Notes: a model not told the origin generated them from the letters alone. 64,000 nucleotides of DNA from Arthonia radiata (GCA_002989075.1 PSQN01000007.1:1-64000); one strand, 5' to 3'; shown: positions 21,052 through 33,467, counted from the stretch's first letter. Program-made: numbers and translations.

Positions 21052-21929
21052 TCACATGGCCATTTCCGCCTGCAGCTTCTTCAGCTCCTCTTCCTCGTCA
21101 AGCTCCTCGTCAAGCTGCTGCCTGGCTTTGGCGCCTGTTACTGGCGCTGCAGGCAGTCTCGCCCTATCCACCTTGTCACCAACAGGAACGTTGGCCACGC
21201 CAGTCATCCGCTCATCCAGCTGCTCTTGCTGCATACTTTCGAGCTCTTCGTTCAAGTCGTCCTCGTCCAGAGCGTCGGCTTGTGCGCCCGTCGTGAGCGT
21301 CTGTGCGATTTCCTCGCCGATGGCGTGTTGCTCCCGTAGGTCTTCCCTGTAAAGAGGGTGTCAGCACTTGCTTCATGCCATATGTAACAGCTAGATCCGG
21401 GCTGCTCACTGAACGGTAGACGTACATGGTAGCATCCACGCGATCGATGTTCAAGTTGCCGTGGATCTGTTTCATGGCACTGCTAGCGTTCTTCATAGCA
21501 TCAAAAGTCTCCTTGTTGATATTGGCCGTCTCGATCGAGGCAATCTCTCGTTCTACGGTCATCATTTGTGAAGATGTCTGCTCAAGTGTGTGCTCAAAGC
21601 CCTTTTTCCGCCGCAGTGCAGCTTTCGCCTCTGTGAAGAAAACCAGTCAGTGTCACCTGTTGTGGTCAAAAAATAGAGAAGGGAAGCAGATCGCTACATC
21701 AACCCAATTGGCGACGTTGTCCAATAAAAAAAGAAAGGTCAGGCTCACGAGCTTTGTTGGTGCTCACATATCGCCGTGCTATCACGTCTTGCTCATCGAT
21801 CTGATTTTGCAAATGCTTCTCCCTCTTGCTGAGCATGTCCATGGTCGATCGGAGTTGTAAAATGGCATTCTTGGGCGCATCGCGCTTCTTCTGGGCCCCG
21901 CCGCCGAACCAGGTACCCCAGTCAGACAT
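21052..21929 (-). CDS. SNF7: ESCRT-III subunit Snf7/Vps32
   Basis: Three exons (21,929-21,749; 21,630-21,426; 21,346-21,052) with introns of 118 bp (GTGAGC...CAG) and 79 bp (GTACGT...CAG) give 226 residues. It polymerises on endosomal membranes to drive multivesicular body formation. The N-terminus MSDWGTWFGGG is the membrane-inserting amphipathic segment. Long charged helices follow (alpha1-alpha2, residues about 15-120), with ALRRKKGFEHTLEQ spanning the first join. The second join gives DATMEDLREQHAIGEE, the expected helix. The acidic C-terminus (DEDDLNEELESM, LDEELDEEEELKKLQAEMAM) contains the MIM region that binds Vps4. Length matches fungal Snf7. Confidence 0.94.
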
Positions 21930-22645
21930 GATGAGACAAAGCCGCTGAGCTCAGTGGGTGCAGGAATTTGTGCAATATGCTGTCGATGCAGCGATGGGGA
22001 TATTGTCACTGGATGATCTGTGGTTTGAGGACACGGAGAAGCAGAGGCGGGAAGAGGATCGCGCTCGTATTTCGTAGCTTGAGGGGCCGCAAAGAGTGTT
22101 TGAGAAGAATAGGGTTGAGGCTGTCGGCAGGAGGAAGACGCTTATGGTAAAAACGGTGGCCTTCGACGATTGAGAAGAGTGTGCAGATGCTGGCTGATAC
22201 GTGAAAGGTGGGCTGCCGCATGACGCAGGGACCAGGCCGCTCGGAAATTACGTGACACCGGTTGAATCAATCTACCCTTTATCCATCCGCATCTGCTCCC
22301 TACCTAACAACACCACTCTTGTCTGCCGCGAACGACGCGGTAGCAGATGCAGAGTGTGTCAAAGATCCTCAGAGCAACACTTAGATCGAAGTCTCAATAT
22401 CTGGCCCCCGCATGATGCGTCATAATCTATCAATCTTCACTACGGCGCTACTATCTACTTGATGCGCCTGCCCAGATGAATGGGGTATCAAGATGTTAAA
22501 TTTTACAAGAGCCTGTCAAGATGCGCGCCAATAAACCGTCTACAAGTCGAATACTTTTTGATCCGCGCAAAACGCCTCGCTCATACAGCTGGAACGTCTC
22601 AGTAGACTGACGACGTGCTGAAATGCAATAGCCCTCCTTGAGCAC
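21930..22645. promoter_or_regulatory. Promoter region of SNF7 and 3' flank of the C1-THF synthase gene
   Basis: 716 bases without a supported gene. It contains ATTACGTGACAC near 22,247 and a dyad ATGATGCGTCAT near 22,411. These resemble bZIP or CREB-like sites, but that is only a suggestion. Confidence 0.45.
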
Positions 22646-25600
22646 CTAAAATAGGCCATCAATCTCGCCAGTCTCCGGGTCAATGTCGACATTCAAATAT
22701 CCAGGAGCTGTCGGCAAGCCAGGAATGGTCTGGATATCAGCGGCCAAGGCGTACAGGTAGCCAGCGCCGGCAGCCATTCTCACATCTCGGATGGGAACAG
22801 TGAACCCAGTCGGCGCGCCCTTTAGTTCTGGATCATGGCTCAGACTGTACTGCGTTTTCGCCATACAGATTGGTAGGTTGCCGAAGCCTTGTTTCTCGTA
22901 TGTGGATATCTTTTTCTGTGCGGTCTCGGACAACTCGACAGCTTCGCCACCATACTGTTTCTTGACAATGGCCTCGATCTTGGACTTAATGTCGCCATCG
23001 AGGTCGTAAGTGAGCTTAAAATTTCTGTGTGCTGTCTCGGTGTTGCAGGACTTGATGACCGCTTCACCAAGGTCTCTGGCGCCTTGGCCTCCATGAGGGA
23101 AGTGAGTAGCAGAAATTGCATCAGTAGCGCCAGCGGCGAGAGCCTCTTGCCGGATGACATCAATCTCCGCGTCGGTGTCGGTATCGAACTAAAGTCATTG
23201 GTTAGCTTCAACTCACGCATATACGATCAGAGGCACTCACTCTGTTGATTGCAACCACCACAGGCACACCGAAGCTTTTCGCGTTTTCGATGTGCTTCTT
23301 CATGTTGACGCAGCCCTTCTTGAGCACCTCGATATTCTCTGTCCGGTAGACCTCCGGCAATTGAGAGCCAGCCGAGATGCTGGGACCACCGCCATGGTTT
23401 TTAAGGGCACGTACAGTGGCTACAATCACCACAGTATCTGGCACTAGGCCCGAGTTGCGACACTTGATGTTAAAGAAGCGCTCGCCGCCCATTGTGAAGT
23501 CGAAGCCCGCTTCGGTCACGACGTACCCAGCCTTTTCTTGATGACTTTCGTCCGGCTCTGTGCCAGCAAGCTTCAAAGCAATCCGGTCGGCGATGATTGA
23601 TGAGTTGCCAATGCTGATGTTCGCAAATGGCCCAGCGTGTACCATCACGGGCGTGCCCTCAAGCGTCTGCATCATGTTGGGCTTGATGGCATCTGCCATG
23701 AGTACCGTCAAAGCCCCACCGACACCGATATCGTCGCAGGTGACGGGTTCTCTACGCTTGGAAGAGCCAATAACCATACGGCCAAGTCGCTCCCTCATAT
23801 CAGCCAAGTCTTTGCTCAGCGCAAGCACAGCCATGCACTCGCTGGCCACAGAGATATCAAAGCCCGTCTCTCTTGATAAGCCTTTCTCCGTTGGTGCTTG
23901 GCCAACTGTGATGCCTCTCAGATGTCTGTCATTCACATCTAGCACGCGTTTCCATGTAATTGTTTCGGGATCGATATCCAGTCTTGCAAAATGATTGATT
24001 TCGTCGTCTGTCAGATCATCAGGATTCGTCTTGTCGATTCCGAGTTTCTTCAATCGCTTGAACATGACCGGCAAGAACTCTCGCCTGCCATTCTTGGCTG
24101 GCACTAATCGCTTGTACAGCGGTCCGTCTTTTTGCGTGGACTCGTGAAACATTCTTGTCTCAATTGCGGCTGCCAGCAGATTATTGGCCGCCGTGATGGC
24201 GTGGATGTCGCCTGTCAGATGTAGATTGAATTGATCCATTGGGATGACCTGGCTGTACCCGCCGCCTGCTGCACCGCCTTTGACGCCAAATGTGGGCCCT
24301 TGCGACGGCTGTCGAACATTGGCGAACGCGACCTTGCCCAGATGTCCTGCCAAAGCTTGCGCCAGGCCGATAGTGGTCGTCGACTTACCTTCACCCAGCG
24401 GCGTGGGCGTGATGCCAGCGACAAGAACATATCGTCCGTTGCGCCGATGTTCGAGTCGTTTTAGCACGGACAGGTCGACCTTCGCCTTGTGTGCTCCGTA
24501 TGGCTCAAGCTCGTATGGCGCGATACCCACCTCTTCGGCGACCTTGTTGATCAGCTTCGGATGTTGCGCTCTGGAGATGGCAATGTCTGACGGAGGCGGG
24601 GACTGGATCTTGAGAGGCAAGGGTGTGATGTGTCTTGATTTTTGCTTGTCAAAGTAGGCGTTCGCAGCATTGACAACATTCTCCATGAGCATCGCGACTG
24701 TCATGGGTCCGACACCGCCTGGTACTGGTGTGATCTTAGAAGCCACTTGCGACGCGGAGTCATAATCAACGTCACCCACCAGACGTTGCCCGCTTTTCTT
24801 GCTCTCGTCTGGTACGTGGTTCGTTCCGACATCTATCACTACTGCACCGGGCTTCAACCACTCACCTTTGACGAAGAAAGGCTTGCCAATTGCGGCCACG
24901 ACAACGTCCGCGTCTTTCAGGTACTGCTGCATGTTTGCTGTCCGGGAGTGACAGATAGTGACCGTCGCATTGGCGTGCTTCAACAAGTAACTGACAGGGC
25001 TACCGACGATGTCACTCCGCCCGATCACCACAGCATTCTTGCCGCTGAGATCTACACCACTTTCCTTGAGAAGCACCATAACGCCCTTGGGCGTGCAAGG
25101 TACGAAAAGTGGTGTGCCTCCTCTTTGTGCTAGCTCGCCAATGTTCTGCGCCCCAAAGCCATCCACATCCTTCTCATTTGATACGGCTGCTGTGACATTG
25201 GTCTCGTTGATGTGTTTCGGTAAGGGTAGCTGGACGAGGATGCCGTGAACATTGGCATCGTTGTTGAGTGCAGTGATTCTCTGGAGCAGCTCAGCTTCCG
25301 TGATGTCTTCCGGTAGCGGTATGAGTTGACAGTCGATGCTGGCTTCTACTGCGGCTTTCAACTTCATGCGAACGTAGGTGCTCGAGTCTGACCGTTCACC
25401 GACTGCATGATGTTAGCTCAGGCACCGTCACACCAGTGCGGCTATGCAGCCCTGCCTTGTATAATCCTCAACGTCGGCTTGTAGCGCGTATTCAGCTGTT
25501 GAGCTTTTTGAATCTCTGCGTGCAACCTCTCCCTGACACCCTTGGCGATGGCGGTACCGTCTATGGTTGTGGCGACCATGGCTGCTGTGAAGGCGCGGAA

Positions 25601-25714
25601 GGCTCTCCTCTGTCCAGCAATAGGGATTGTCCGAGTCGTCTTCGTAAAGAGGTGGAGTGAGATAGGACGCAGACTTGGGCCCCGCAGTGTGAGGTTTCTC
25701 GAGCTGCAGCGCAT
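22646..25714 (-). CDS. ADE3: Trifunctional C1-tetrahydrofolate synthase
   Basis: Three exons (25,714-25,456; 25,402-23,241; 23,188-22,646) give 987 residues from the first ATG, or 942 from the ATG at 25,579. It has methylene-THF dehydrogenase, methenyl-THF cyclohydrolase and formyl-THF synthetase activities, supplying one-carbon units for purines and methionine. In the shorter numbering, Tyr51 and Lys55 (YVRMK) are the cyclohydrolase pair. NADP binding is at about 169 (GRSDIVGSP), with [10 protein letters not shown] near 267. The synthetase P-loop TPLGEGKST is near 375, and [11 protein letters not shown] is at the C-terminus. Intron 1 (53 bp) uses a GC donor; intron 2 (52 bp) is GTGAGT...TAG. 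The first 45 residues are Arg/Ser/Thr-rich without acidic residues, like a mitochondrial presequence, so two start sites could give mitochondrial and cytosolic forms. Confidence 0.95.
25403..25455 (-). other. GC-AG intron in the C1-THF synthase gene
   Basis: The only join that restores [14 protein letters not shown] uses the donor AAG/GCAGGG and acceptor CATGCAG, with a perfect GAGCTAAC branch site 13 bases before the acceptor. No GT donor near this point keeps the frame and the family sequence. GC-AG introns are a known minority class in fungi. Confidence 0.85.
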
Positions 25715-26290
25715 GCTTCTGCTGCCAATGACGCAGCTCGCGGGAGGTGATCGACCTCGGAAGCCTCAGATAGAATCTGGCATTAGCCTCCTGAACAATC
25801 ACTATGACTACTGTAGAGCCGCGAGAGTTCTTCTTCACAGTCCCAAACTCCTTCCCAGGAAATCGCTCACACTGGCGCATTAAAATTTTTGTGCAGTCTG
25901 CCCACCTGCAGGCTGCCCCACGGTCGGAGCTGGTTTTAAACACGCGAAAATCGCCCTAGCATGTAAACTACCATATCGAGCGCACGGGCCTTGCGACTTT
26001 CACAAGCCACATCCCCACCACCGATGACTCTGCCTGAGAATTAATTCCTGGCCTGCGAGCCATATTTCGAATATCAGCAGCGACTCTCCACTGACTCATC
26101 TGGTGCTCGAGCTTCGAGCAATTGCACCAAGAGTTTGCAACCCTCCCACTAGCCCTCACATCTTGCAATAGAATACCCAAGAAAGAGCCAGCGCACACCA
26201 GAAGAACCCACCCACAACAATCTCGCAACAACAAGAGCTGTCACATTGGGCGCTCCGCTTACGCCCCAACACATCTTCTCACTAACAGCA
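25715..26290. promoter_or_regulatory. Bidirectional promoter ADE3 / TIF34
   Basis: 576 bases between two divergent housekeeping starts. The last 150 bases before TIF34 are rich in CA and CCA runs, as in leaders of highly translated genes. An open frame antisense to this leader is not supported as a gene. Confidence 0.55.
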
Positions 26291-27346
26291 ATGAGACCCA
26301 TACTCATATCGGGCCACGAACGCGCCCTCACCCAATGCCGCTACAATCCCGACGGCGACCTCATCTTCTCAACCTCGAAAGACCACATCATCTGCGCCTG
26401 GTACAGCGCCAACGGCGAGCGTTTGGGGACATACAAAGGCCATCAAGGTGCAATGTGGACGATCGCCGCCAATCCTAACAGCACATTGCTCGCTTCGGGC
26501 TCCGCGGACAACACAATCAAGTTATGGGAGATCCAGACAGGCAAGTGCGTGCACACGTGGGAATTTCCAACCGCAATCAAGAGGGTGGAATGGAGTCATG
26601 ATGGACAATACTTGCTTGGTGTGACTGAGAAGCGCATGGGTCATCTTGGTTCGATCGTCGTCTTCAGGGTGAACAGCCTGGAGTCAGGCCTACCGCAGCC
26701 AGAAGAGAGAGAATTCACCATCACCCTCGAGGAATCAAAAGCCACCGTCGCAGCGTTTGGTCCCTATAGGCATTTCATCATCGCCGGGCATGAAGACGGC
26801 AGCATTTCGCAATGGGACGGCAGCACAGGCGAGAGCCTCTATCAAGTGCCAGGCGTGCACTCAGAGATGATCACAGACCTGCAATTTTCGCCAGACCGGA
26901 CACACTTTATCACAAGCTCAAAAGATAAAACGGCAAAGATTCACCGCACGAGCACGCTGGAGACGATGAAGACGTACGTTACAGACACACCTCTCAACAG
27001 CGGAGCAATTCATCCCACGCGCCCGTATGTGGTCCTCGGCGGTGGACAGGCGGCGATGGATGTCACAACGACGTCGGCACGCCAGGGACGTTTCGAGGCG
27101 AGAATATATCACAAGATACTGGAGGATGAGATCGGGCGAGTAAGAGGTCACTTCGGCCCCCTGAATACGGTTGCAATACATCCAAAGGGCGAGGGGTACT
27201 GCAGCGGAGGTGAGGATGGATACGTGAGAGCACATCACTTTGACAAGGGTTTCTTCGACTTCAAATACAACGAGGAGAGGGAGTTCGAGAGGGAAGTCAG
27301 GGACAACGGGGGTGAGCTGCCCCAGCAGATCGAGGCGGAGGCGTAA
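26291..27346 (+). CDS. TIF34: Eukaryotic translation initiation factor 3 subunit i
   Basis: A single exon of 351 codons from the ATG at 26,291. That start gives [15 protein letters not shown], the conserved eIF3i N-terminus; an in-frame ATG 45 bases upstream is less likely. It is a seven-bladed WD40 propeller. Repeats visible include [12 protein letters not shown]...WYSANGE (about 8-45), [12 protein letters not shown]...IKLWEIQTG (about 50-88), [13 protein letters not shown] (about 160-175), [21 protein letters not shown] (about 195-215) and [25 protein letters not shown] (partly quoted; about 290-320). It docks on eIF3b and eIF3g in the eIF3 complex on the 40S subunit. Length is slightly above the usual about 340. 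Confidence 0.95.
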   Translation: MRPILISGHERALTQCRYNPDGDLIFSTSKDHIICAWYSANGERLGTYKGHQGAMWTIAANPNSTLLASGSADNTIKLWEIQTGKCVHTWEFPTAIKRVEWSHDGQYLLGVTEKRMGHLGSIVVFRVNSLESGLPQPEEREFTITLEESKATVAAFGPYRHFIIAGHEDGSISQWDGSTGESLYQVPGVHSEMITDLQFSPDRTHFITSSKDKTAKIHRTSTLETMKTYVTDTPLNSGAIHPTRPYVVLGGGQAAMDVTTTSARQGRFEARIYHKILEDEIGRVRGHFGPLNTVAIHPKGEGYCSGGEDGYVRAHHFDKGFFDFKYNEEREFEREVRDNGGELPQQIEAEA

Positions 27347-27708
27347 AAGAAAAGACGAGCGTGACTGGCGTCGAGAATCAATGCTATAGCTAAAGTCTAA
27401 AGTCTTTTACCGTTCTCGAGAAGTGTCGTTTTTTTTCGTCAAGTTTCTTCATCCCTGTTTAACACACTTCAAACCACAAACAGGCCTTCGCAATGAGAAG
27501 ACAGATGCGCAAGTAAGGTAGGCCGTCCATTCGTGACATTTTGACTCTAACGAACTATCACCAATACATCTGCACTCCGCTCAGTCGCTCGCTACACAAG
27601 TTCATCCTATGCAGCCCAATTTTGACCCCGATCCAACTCGATGCCTTCTTGTGCCATGTCACCAAGTCCCATTAGCTTTGCTCACGACCGGCAAAACTCC
27701 TCATGCAC
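27347..27708. other. Convergent 3' intergenic region TIF34 / trehalase
   Basis: 362 bases between two convergent stop codons. It has a T8 run near 27,430 and no gene. Confidence 0.55.
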
Positions 27709-30102
27709 CTAGCGACGAGGGTGGCCGTTAGCACCTCCAGCTTGGGAATGCTCAAGCTGCTCGATCCCCTTGGTGTGAACAGTCGTGTCCGGCGCAAACG
27801 CCTCATGGGCGTGCCTGCTTCTGGGTGACCCCAAGCGCTTCATCTCCATCATTTCCAGGCCATACCCTTCCACTGACAGATCCTTAGTGGCATCGTCGAA
27901 TGTCTCCCAGGGCGTTAGCAGGGCCAGCGAGCGGCGCATGTGCGTGTTAACGATATCCAAGCCGAGAACAATGCTGGAGTTGACCCAACCGAATCCCTCA
28001 CGCGGGATACCTCGGAAATCAGCGCCTTGATTGCCGTATTCCGCGGTTACACGCCAGGCGTCCTTCGGCCGGGTGACATCGTATTTCTCGACGACGATGC
28101 CATTGAAGTCGACAAATGCCTTGATGCACATGTAGAGCCACTTGTATGCCAGGCGTTGTGCCTCCTCGGTGAATCCGTAACGTTCAAGGCCGGTCCAAGC
28201 CAGGATCTGCTGTGGAGCCCAGCCAAAGGGGTAGTCCCACTGGCGGTTGGGTCGGTGCAGATCAATGTTGCCACGAGACTTTTCAGTACCTGACGCGAGG
28301 CCACCCATCTCCTCAAACTTGGGCAAGGCCTTGATGACCATGGCTGCGGCTTGGCGAGGGGTGGCTACACCAGCCCACATCGCCCAGAAGGTAGTGACGC
28401 TTTCATAGCCAGTCATCTCTTCCTTGGCGGTGTTGTAGTCGAAGTACATGCCTGCATCTTCGTCCCACATATATTTGTCCATAGCGAGACGTCGCCTCTT
28501 TGCGCGGCGGTCCCAATTGGAAGATGTTTCGACGACCGACTTTGTAGCGCCCAGGCCCTGAAACTCGGGAGGCACTTCGAGCTCGCCACCAAACTCGTGA
28601 TGAATCACTCTGGCAACGTCACACTCGATCTTGTACAGGCATGAGTTGAGGTCGACAGTCGCGACGTCAGCGGCGACCTTCTCGAGACGGTACGTTGTGT
28701 CGTGACCAGATTCACGGACGGCGCGATCGTGCATAAAGTACACATCAAGCTCAGGCTCTTTGATCTCGCTCGAGTTGTACTTTTGGACGAACTCCTCGAA
28801 CGTAAGGCCATGCTTCTCCGCATAAGGCGTCAAAACATGCACAAAGTGAGTGGCCTCCGTCTCTGGTGGGACGCCTATTCCCTCCGGACGGTACCTCGAC
28901 AGACCGGACTTGGGGTCAAGTCTGGGATGGCCCATCCAAATTGTGTGATACTCCTTGATGGCGGCGAGGATACCACCGCGTAAGAACTCCTTCGCACCTG
29001 GTTCCTGCTTAATGCGTTCGTAAACACGGAGCGTCATGTCTGTCAGGAATGGCGGCTGAGATCTTCCGAGGTAGTATGTGCGGTTCGCATTCAGAATCTT
29101 GCCATAGTGCTCGATGCAGAAGGTGAAGTTTTCGACCATGGACTTGCACAGGTCAACTCTGTCGTGTACGAGCAGTCCGAGGGAAGCCATATAGCTGTCC
29201 CAGCCGTAGAGCTCGTTGAACCGTCCGCCAGGAACGATGAATGGCTTTCCCTTCATCTGCGTCTGGCCATGTTCGTCAACGTACTCATCCATAGCAATGG
29301 CGAGCAGGCCCGGAGCAGCGTTGAGGTCACGAATATATTCCGGCGTAATCTCTTCTTTCAACACTTGCACGTCCAGACGAATTTCCGGATGCTCCTGGGC
29401 AATCTTGCGGTAGTACTCAAGCTGCTTCGTAGCTCGTGGGGGAACGTAGACGCGTGGGCGTGGGTCGGCAGTCCAATCTTTCGTGTCTTTGGCCACCATC
29501 TCAATGTTGGCGCCATCGATGCATCTAGTCAGATTAGGCCAGAACATCTCTTTGATAAAGCGATTGATGCGGTCGACTGGATTCTCGTGCAGGCGAGATT
29601 CCTCCAGAATGATTTGCTTATGACCATAGTCTTTGGCAATTGTAAGCTCTTGCAGCAAGCTGGCTAAGGCATAAGTGCCGCGTAGGTCAACCTTTCGGTA
29701 GCCTTCTGAGCCCAAAGTACCAACCGTCAAGACCTGTAAAACGTCGTTAGCATCATGTTGGGTGCGGTGCTTGCCGCCCACTCATACCTTCGGCCCGTTA
29801 TCCTCGACGGTGATCTGGTAGTTGCGGTCGCTGTCTTCGGTCGCGAGCAGCTCATCTAGAGTTTCGTCGACCGGGATCAGTAGACTTCTAGACTGCTGGT
29901 CGATGGTGTCTGCACTCAACCGCCGGCGGTGGGGGTTATCCTGGCCGCCGGTCGGGTCATAGTGGCCTACGAAGTGGGTGACCTGTGAGTGGGTACGCTG
30001 TTTGGCATCCTTGCGAAGTGCGGGCGAATCATTCCTGATGTTCGCCGTAGCAGTTTTGGTGATGTCGTATCTGTGAAGGGAGAAGTCGTCTGACGAGCTC
30101 AT
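27709..30102 (-). CDS. NTH1: Neutral (cytosolic, PKA-regulated) trehalase
   Basis: Two exons (30,102-29,788 and 29,733-27,709) around a 54-bp GTATGA...CAG intron with a GCTAAC branch site give 779 residues. It hydrolyses trehalose to glucose in the cytosol (GH37). The regulatory N-terminus has RRRLS with Ser63 as a probable PKA site, followed by the calcium-binding loop [12 protein letters not shown] at 90-101, both known controls of yeast Nth1. The two trehalase signatures are present: [15 protein letters not shown] at about 273-287 and [10 protein letters not shown] at about 603-612. There is no signal peptide, which separates it from acid trehalase. The join restores [21 protein letters not shown]. 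The C-terminal tail after about 740 is low complexity. Confidence 0.96.
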
Positions 30103-30695
30103 ACTAGGTTACAAACGCTCGCCGTGGGCCTGCGACGTTGGCAGGATCTTGCTGCAGTACGACTGGCAGGTGGTAGGAATACGAATACGACAATCGTTGG
30201 GGAGCGAGAAGGAAAGCAATAATACGGAACGTCCAACAAGAAGGGATGAAAGATGAAAATGAGGGATGGAGTCTGAGATAACCACGAAGATTGTCGGGGA
30301 AAGGACGCCTGACGGAAGACCACGATTGCAGCAAGAACTATTCACTGACCTATTGAGCAGGAACGTCTAGACCCCGTTTTCCAAGAGGAGGCAATACAAG
30401 CAAGCGCCATGGAAGTGGAAACGGCGTGTTGCGAGAGGAAGAGGACAGATATGTGCAAGCACCAAGAATGACGAAGGGAGTTCAAGAGTGCAAGGGAATG
30501 TGGATCACGTGATGCATATCGGAAATGACTCCGAGCCATCCCTTCGCTTCGAGGGCTTCTATATACCGCAATACGCCTTCTTTTCTTTCAACCCAACCCA
30601 GCATTGTCCTCGGAAGCACTGTCAGAAACGGATAAGCTGACAATTATTGGACATTCCCATGTCACTATGAAACACCATGTAAGCAGCATTGAGCC
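30103..30695. promoter_or_regulatory. Promoter region of neutral trehalase
   Basis: 593 bases reaching the stop codon of the MFS transporter. It contains the perfect dyad ATCACGTGAT at 30,504-30,513, a Cbf1/bHLH-type E-box about 400 bases upstream of the trehalase ATG. No gene is supported. Confidence 0.5.
30504..30513. promoter_or_regulatory. E-box palindrome ATCACGTGAT
   Basis: A perfect 10-base dyad around CACGTG that matches the RTCACGTGAY consensus of Cbf1-like bHLH factors. The nearest start is the trehalase gene. Site function is inferred from the motif alone. Confidence 0.4.
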
Positions 30696-32743
30696 TCAAC
30701 CTGAGCCGCCCTTCTCTGCCGTTGAACACCTGTCCACGTCGGTACCGTCCTGCAGTCCAAACCTCGTGTCATTGTACTCGCGCATCCGAACCGACTTAAA
30801 GGCCAGTGTAGCCAACAAAGCGAGCCCAGCGGCGGCAGTGAAAGCAACAAACGTGTTCCTATAGAACCAAGAGTCAGCATCGACACTTGTCATGGGGCTG
30901 ATCGCTCAACTCAGGACCAATTAGCTTCCTGCGGTTGTTCACCACAAGTCACCAACTTCCGGGCACTCTCGCGCGGATTCTTTTGGCATCAACGCGCAAA
31001 TCACACTGCGCGATGGTAAAGCGCATGCCGTACAGCCAAAGCTGAAAGGGTAGGGGAAAGAACATGTACTCACCTTAGTCCCATTGTAAACATCTCCCTC
31101 ACGGATTCCTGATCTGCGACTGGCAACTTCTGCATGAAGTCTGCACTCGCTTCATTCCATAGTCCATTCTTCATGATTGATTCGCTCATAGCTGGGTCGC
31201 CAACTTTACCGGCTACGTTTCTCGTCTGGTAGTTCAGACATAACGCCGGAAGTAAGCATCCAATGACGGAGCCAACACTTCTCAAGAATGCCCAGTTGCC
31301 AGTAGCAACAGCGTTGTCTGCGTCTTCGAGCTCCACGACAATAGATGGCAGGATCGCTGGTATAGAGATGCCACTGCCAATAGCCGCAAGGACCATGCTG
31401 GTGAACAGCAGGCCATCATTTGTGTGCTCGGTCAGAGCTATCATGATTCCAATGCCAAGGACAAGGACTGCGAAGCCGGCCACCTGCATCCATTTATAGG
31501 AGCCCCGTCTGTTGCCAAAGAAGGTCAGGGCGTAACCCGAGCCCCAAGAACACGCTACAAGTAGCGCGGTTATTGGAAGCATCTCGTAACCGCTCTTGAT
31601 AGGTTGCCGCCCCTTGACAGCCTGTAGATGGATAGGCAGTACGAGCTGCACGCCGTAAACAACAGTACCCCAGGCGGTGATGTTGAAGAGGCCAATGAGC
31701 GATGTTCGCGGATGTCGGAACAGATGTGTTGACATGAAGAGTTTATTGCAACGTTTCTGAGAGTGTCCGGCGACTGATTGATAGATGATGAAACCAAGTA
31801 GGTGGACCGCGAAGGCTGCAAAAAGCCCCTGAGATGTAGGCGTGCCTGTTGAGAGTTAGCGAAATACCTTTGATCATGGCGCGATTAGCCCATAGTGAAA
31901 AGAAAGAAGGAGCTTACCCAGCGGATGCACGTCGCTCAAACTCACTGTGCCGCACAAAAGGATCAAGCCAAGCAGAGCGATGCCTATCATATCCATCCTC
32001 TTCATTCTCTTGACCCTATCCTTGAGACTTTGCTCATGAGGCTGATCGAGCCTCAAGGCAAACCATATCAACAGAGCGGCGACAGCACACATGGGCACGT
32101 TCATCCAGAACACCCATCTCCAGCTAAGCTTCTGGGTGAACACGCCCCCAAGTACCGGTCCGAGCAGAGTTCCCGCTGCAAAAACACCCTGTTTGATGCC
32201 GAACCACTTCGGTCGAAAGCGCAAAGGAACGAGGTCGCCAACGATTGTTTCGCCTATAAGATCGATGCCAGAGGTACCCAACCCCTGTATGACGCGTCCT
32301 GTAATGAGTGTGGCTTTCCCTTTTGCCGCACCACAACAGCCGCTGCCCGCTGCAAATACAAAGATTGCGGCCATCAGTGGCGGCTTGCGGCCGAAAATGT
32401 CTTGCAGCTGCGCGTAGAACGGCTGGATTATCGCGCTGGACAGCAAAAATGCGATTGAGCACCATATGTAGGCGTTGCCAAGATTCAGGTCGCCTGCAAC
32501 GCTGGGCAAGACATTGCCAACAACGCTGCATTCGAAGGCAGAGAGGAGAAATGCAAAGCAGATCACCGTGAAACTGATGTAGAATCGCTTCGAGGGTTTC
32601 CATAGAGGCGCTGAAGGCTGGGTCGGTTCGAGGTCGATCTTCTCGTATGCATCGTCGAGGTCGTTCGCTTTGTCAATGGCTCCGGAGGATGCAAAGGTTT
32701 GGAAATCGCGCTGACTTGGTTCCATCCCAGCGTTCGAATCCAT
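30696..32743 (-). CDS. MFS multidrug-type transporter (DHA14/Tri12-like)
   Basis: Three exons (32,743-31,918; 31,845-31,074; 30,858-30,696) with introns of 72 bp (GTAAGC...CAG, branch GCTAAC) and 215 bp (GTGAGT...TAG) give 586 residues. A hydrophilic N-terminus (about 50 residues) precedes the first span, FYISFTVICFAFLL. Motif A is DIFGRK (about 114-119). Motif C is in the stretch GIKQGVFAAGTLLGPVLGG, followed by WRWVFWMNVP, typical of 14-span drug:H+ antiporters. The third exon adds the last span (FVAFTAAAGLALLATLAF) and a short cytosolic tail. It is likely an efflux pump for a toxin or metabolite; the substrate is not predictable. The 215-bp intron is longer than its neighbours and a hidden exon there cannot be excluded. 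Confidence 0.87.
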
Positions 32744-33467
32744 GTTTAGTATCTTAGCCGTTGTGCTGGGTCTGTCGCTGTGGGCGAGCTGTTTGGTTTC
32801 GTGATGAAGATTGTTAGCAGGCCTACTTCGTGTTGAGCGGAGCGTGAATAGATATAGAAGTTGTCAGAGCATTCCGTCAGTCTTTACGAAGAATGTTGTA
32901 ATGCATCTCAACTTTGGGAACTTAACCATGATCGACACCCGAGATGGTCCCACCTAGCACATCACGGGCGACCAATCTTACCACTGAGAATGCACGTACT
33001 GCCGGATCTTGTCCATGACGCTACCGCTACAGACGTAGGGCGAATGTGTGAGCTGATTCTTCAATCTACAGCGAAAGCAAGGGGTAATAGGATCGCAAGC
33101 AATGCCAATTCAGAATCATTATCTATAAAAGGAGACGTGGAGCAACAAACCTGGTTGAGGCCGACATAGTGGGAAGTTGAGAGCCAAGATTCACCGGTAT
33201 GTCCCGAGAGGCTTTTGTCTTCAGACGGATTGAACAGCTGAGGAGCTCGTTGAGCTTCATTCAAAGACAGCGAACGAGTCGCTCCAGAGTCAGGAATCAA
33301 GATTCGTGCGGGTTTCGATAGGCTGCGCTCAGAGGTCTGGGGTTCTTGCGTCTAGTATCATACATGTTTGCGGGCTGGTGAATCGTTTATGTTTTAAGAT
33401 ACTGTCCATTGCTCGTTGTTGCATCCTCAATTTTTTCTATGCTGGATCCTCGCCCTATTAGTAAGTG
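32744..33467. promoter_or_regulatory. Upstream region of the MFS gene
   Basis: 724 bases between the MFS start and the COX9 stop. Short open frames on both strands (for example 33,061-33,300 minus and 32,861-33,169 plus) have no recognisable domain and no splice-supported partner. I see no gene here. Confidence 0.5.

Noticed and set aside
20643-21352. Open frames around the SNF7 3' end (Ser-rich plus-strand frame and a minus-strand frame)
   Set aside because: The Ser-rich frame is the antisense of the acidic SNF7 C-terminus; the other lies in the convergent 3' region without support.
25428-25943. 171-codon minus-strand frame overlapping the ADE3 5' end
   Set aside because: It runs in another frame through ADE3 exon 1 and its promoter and shows no family motif.
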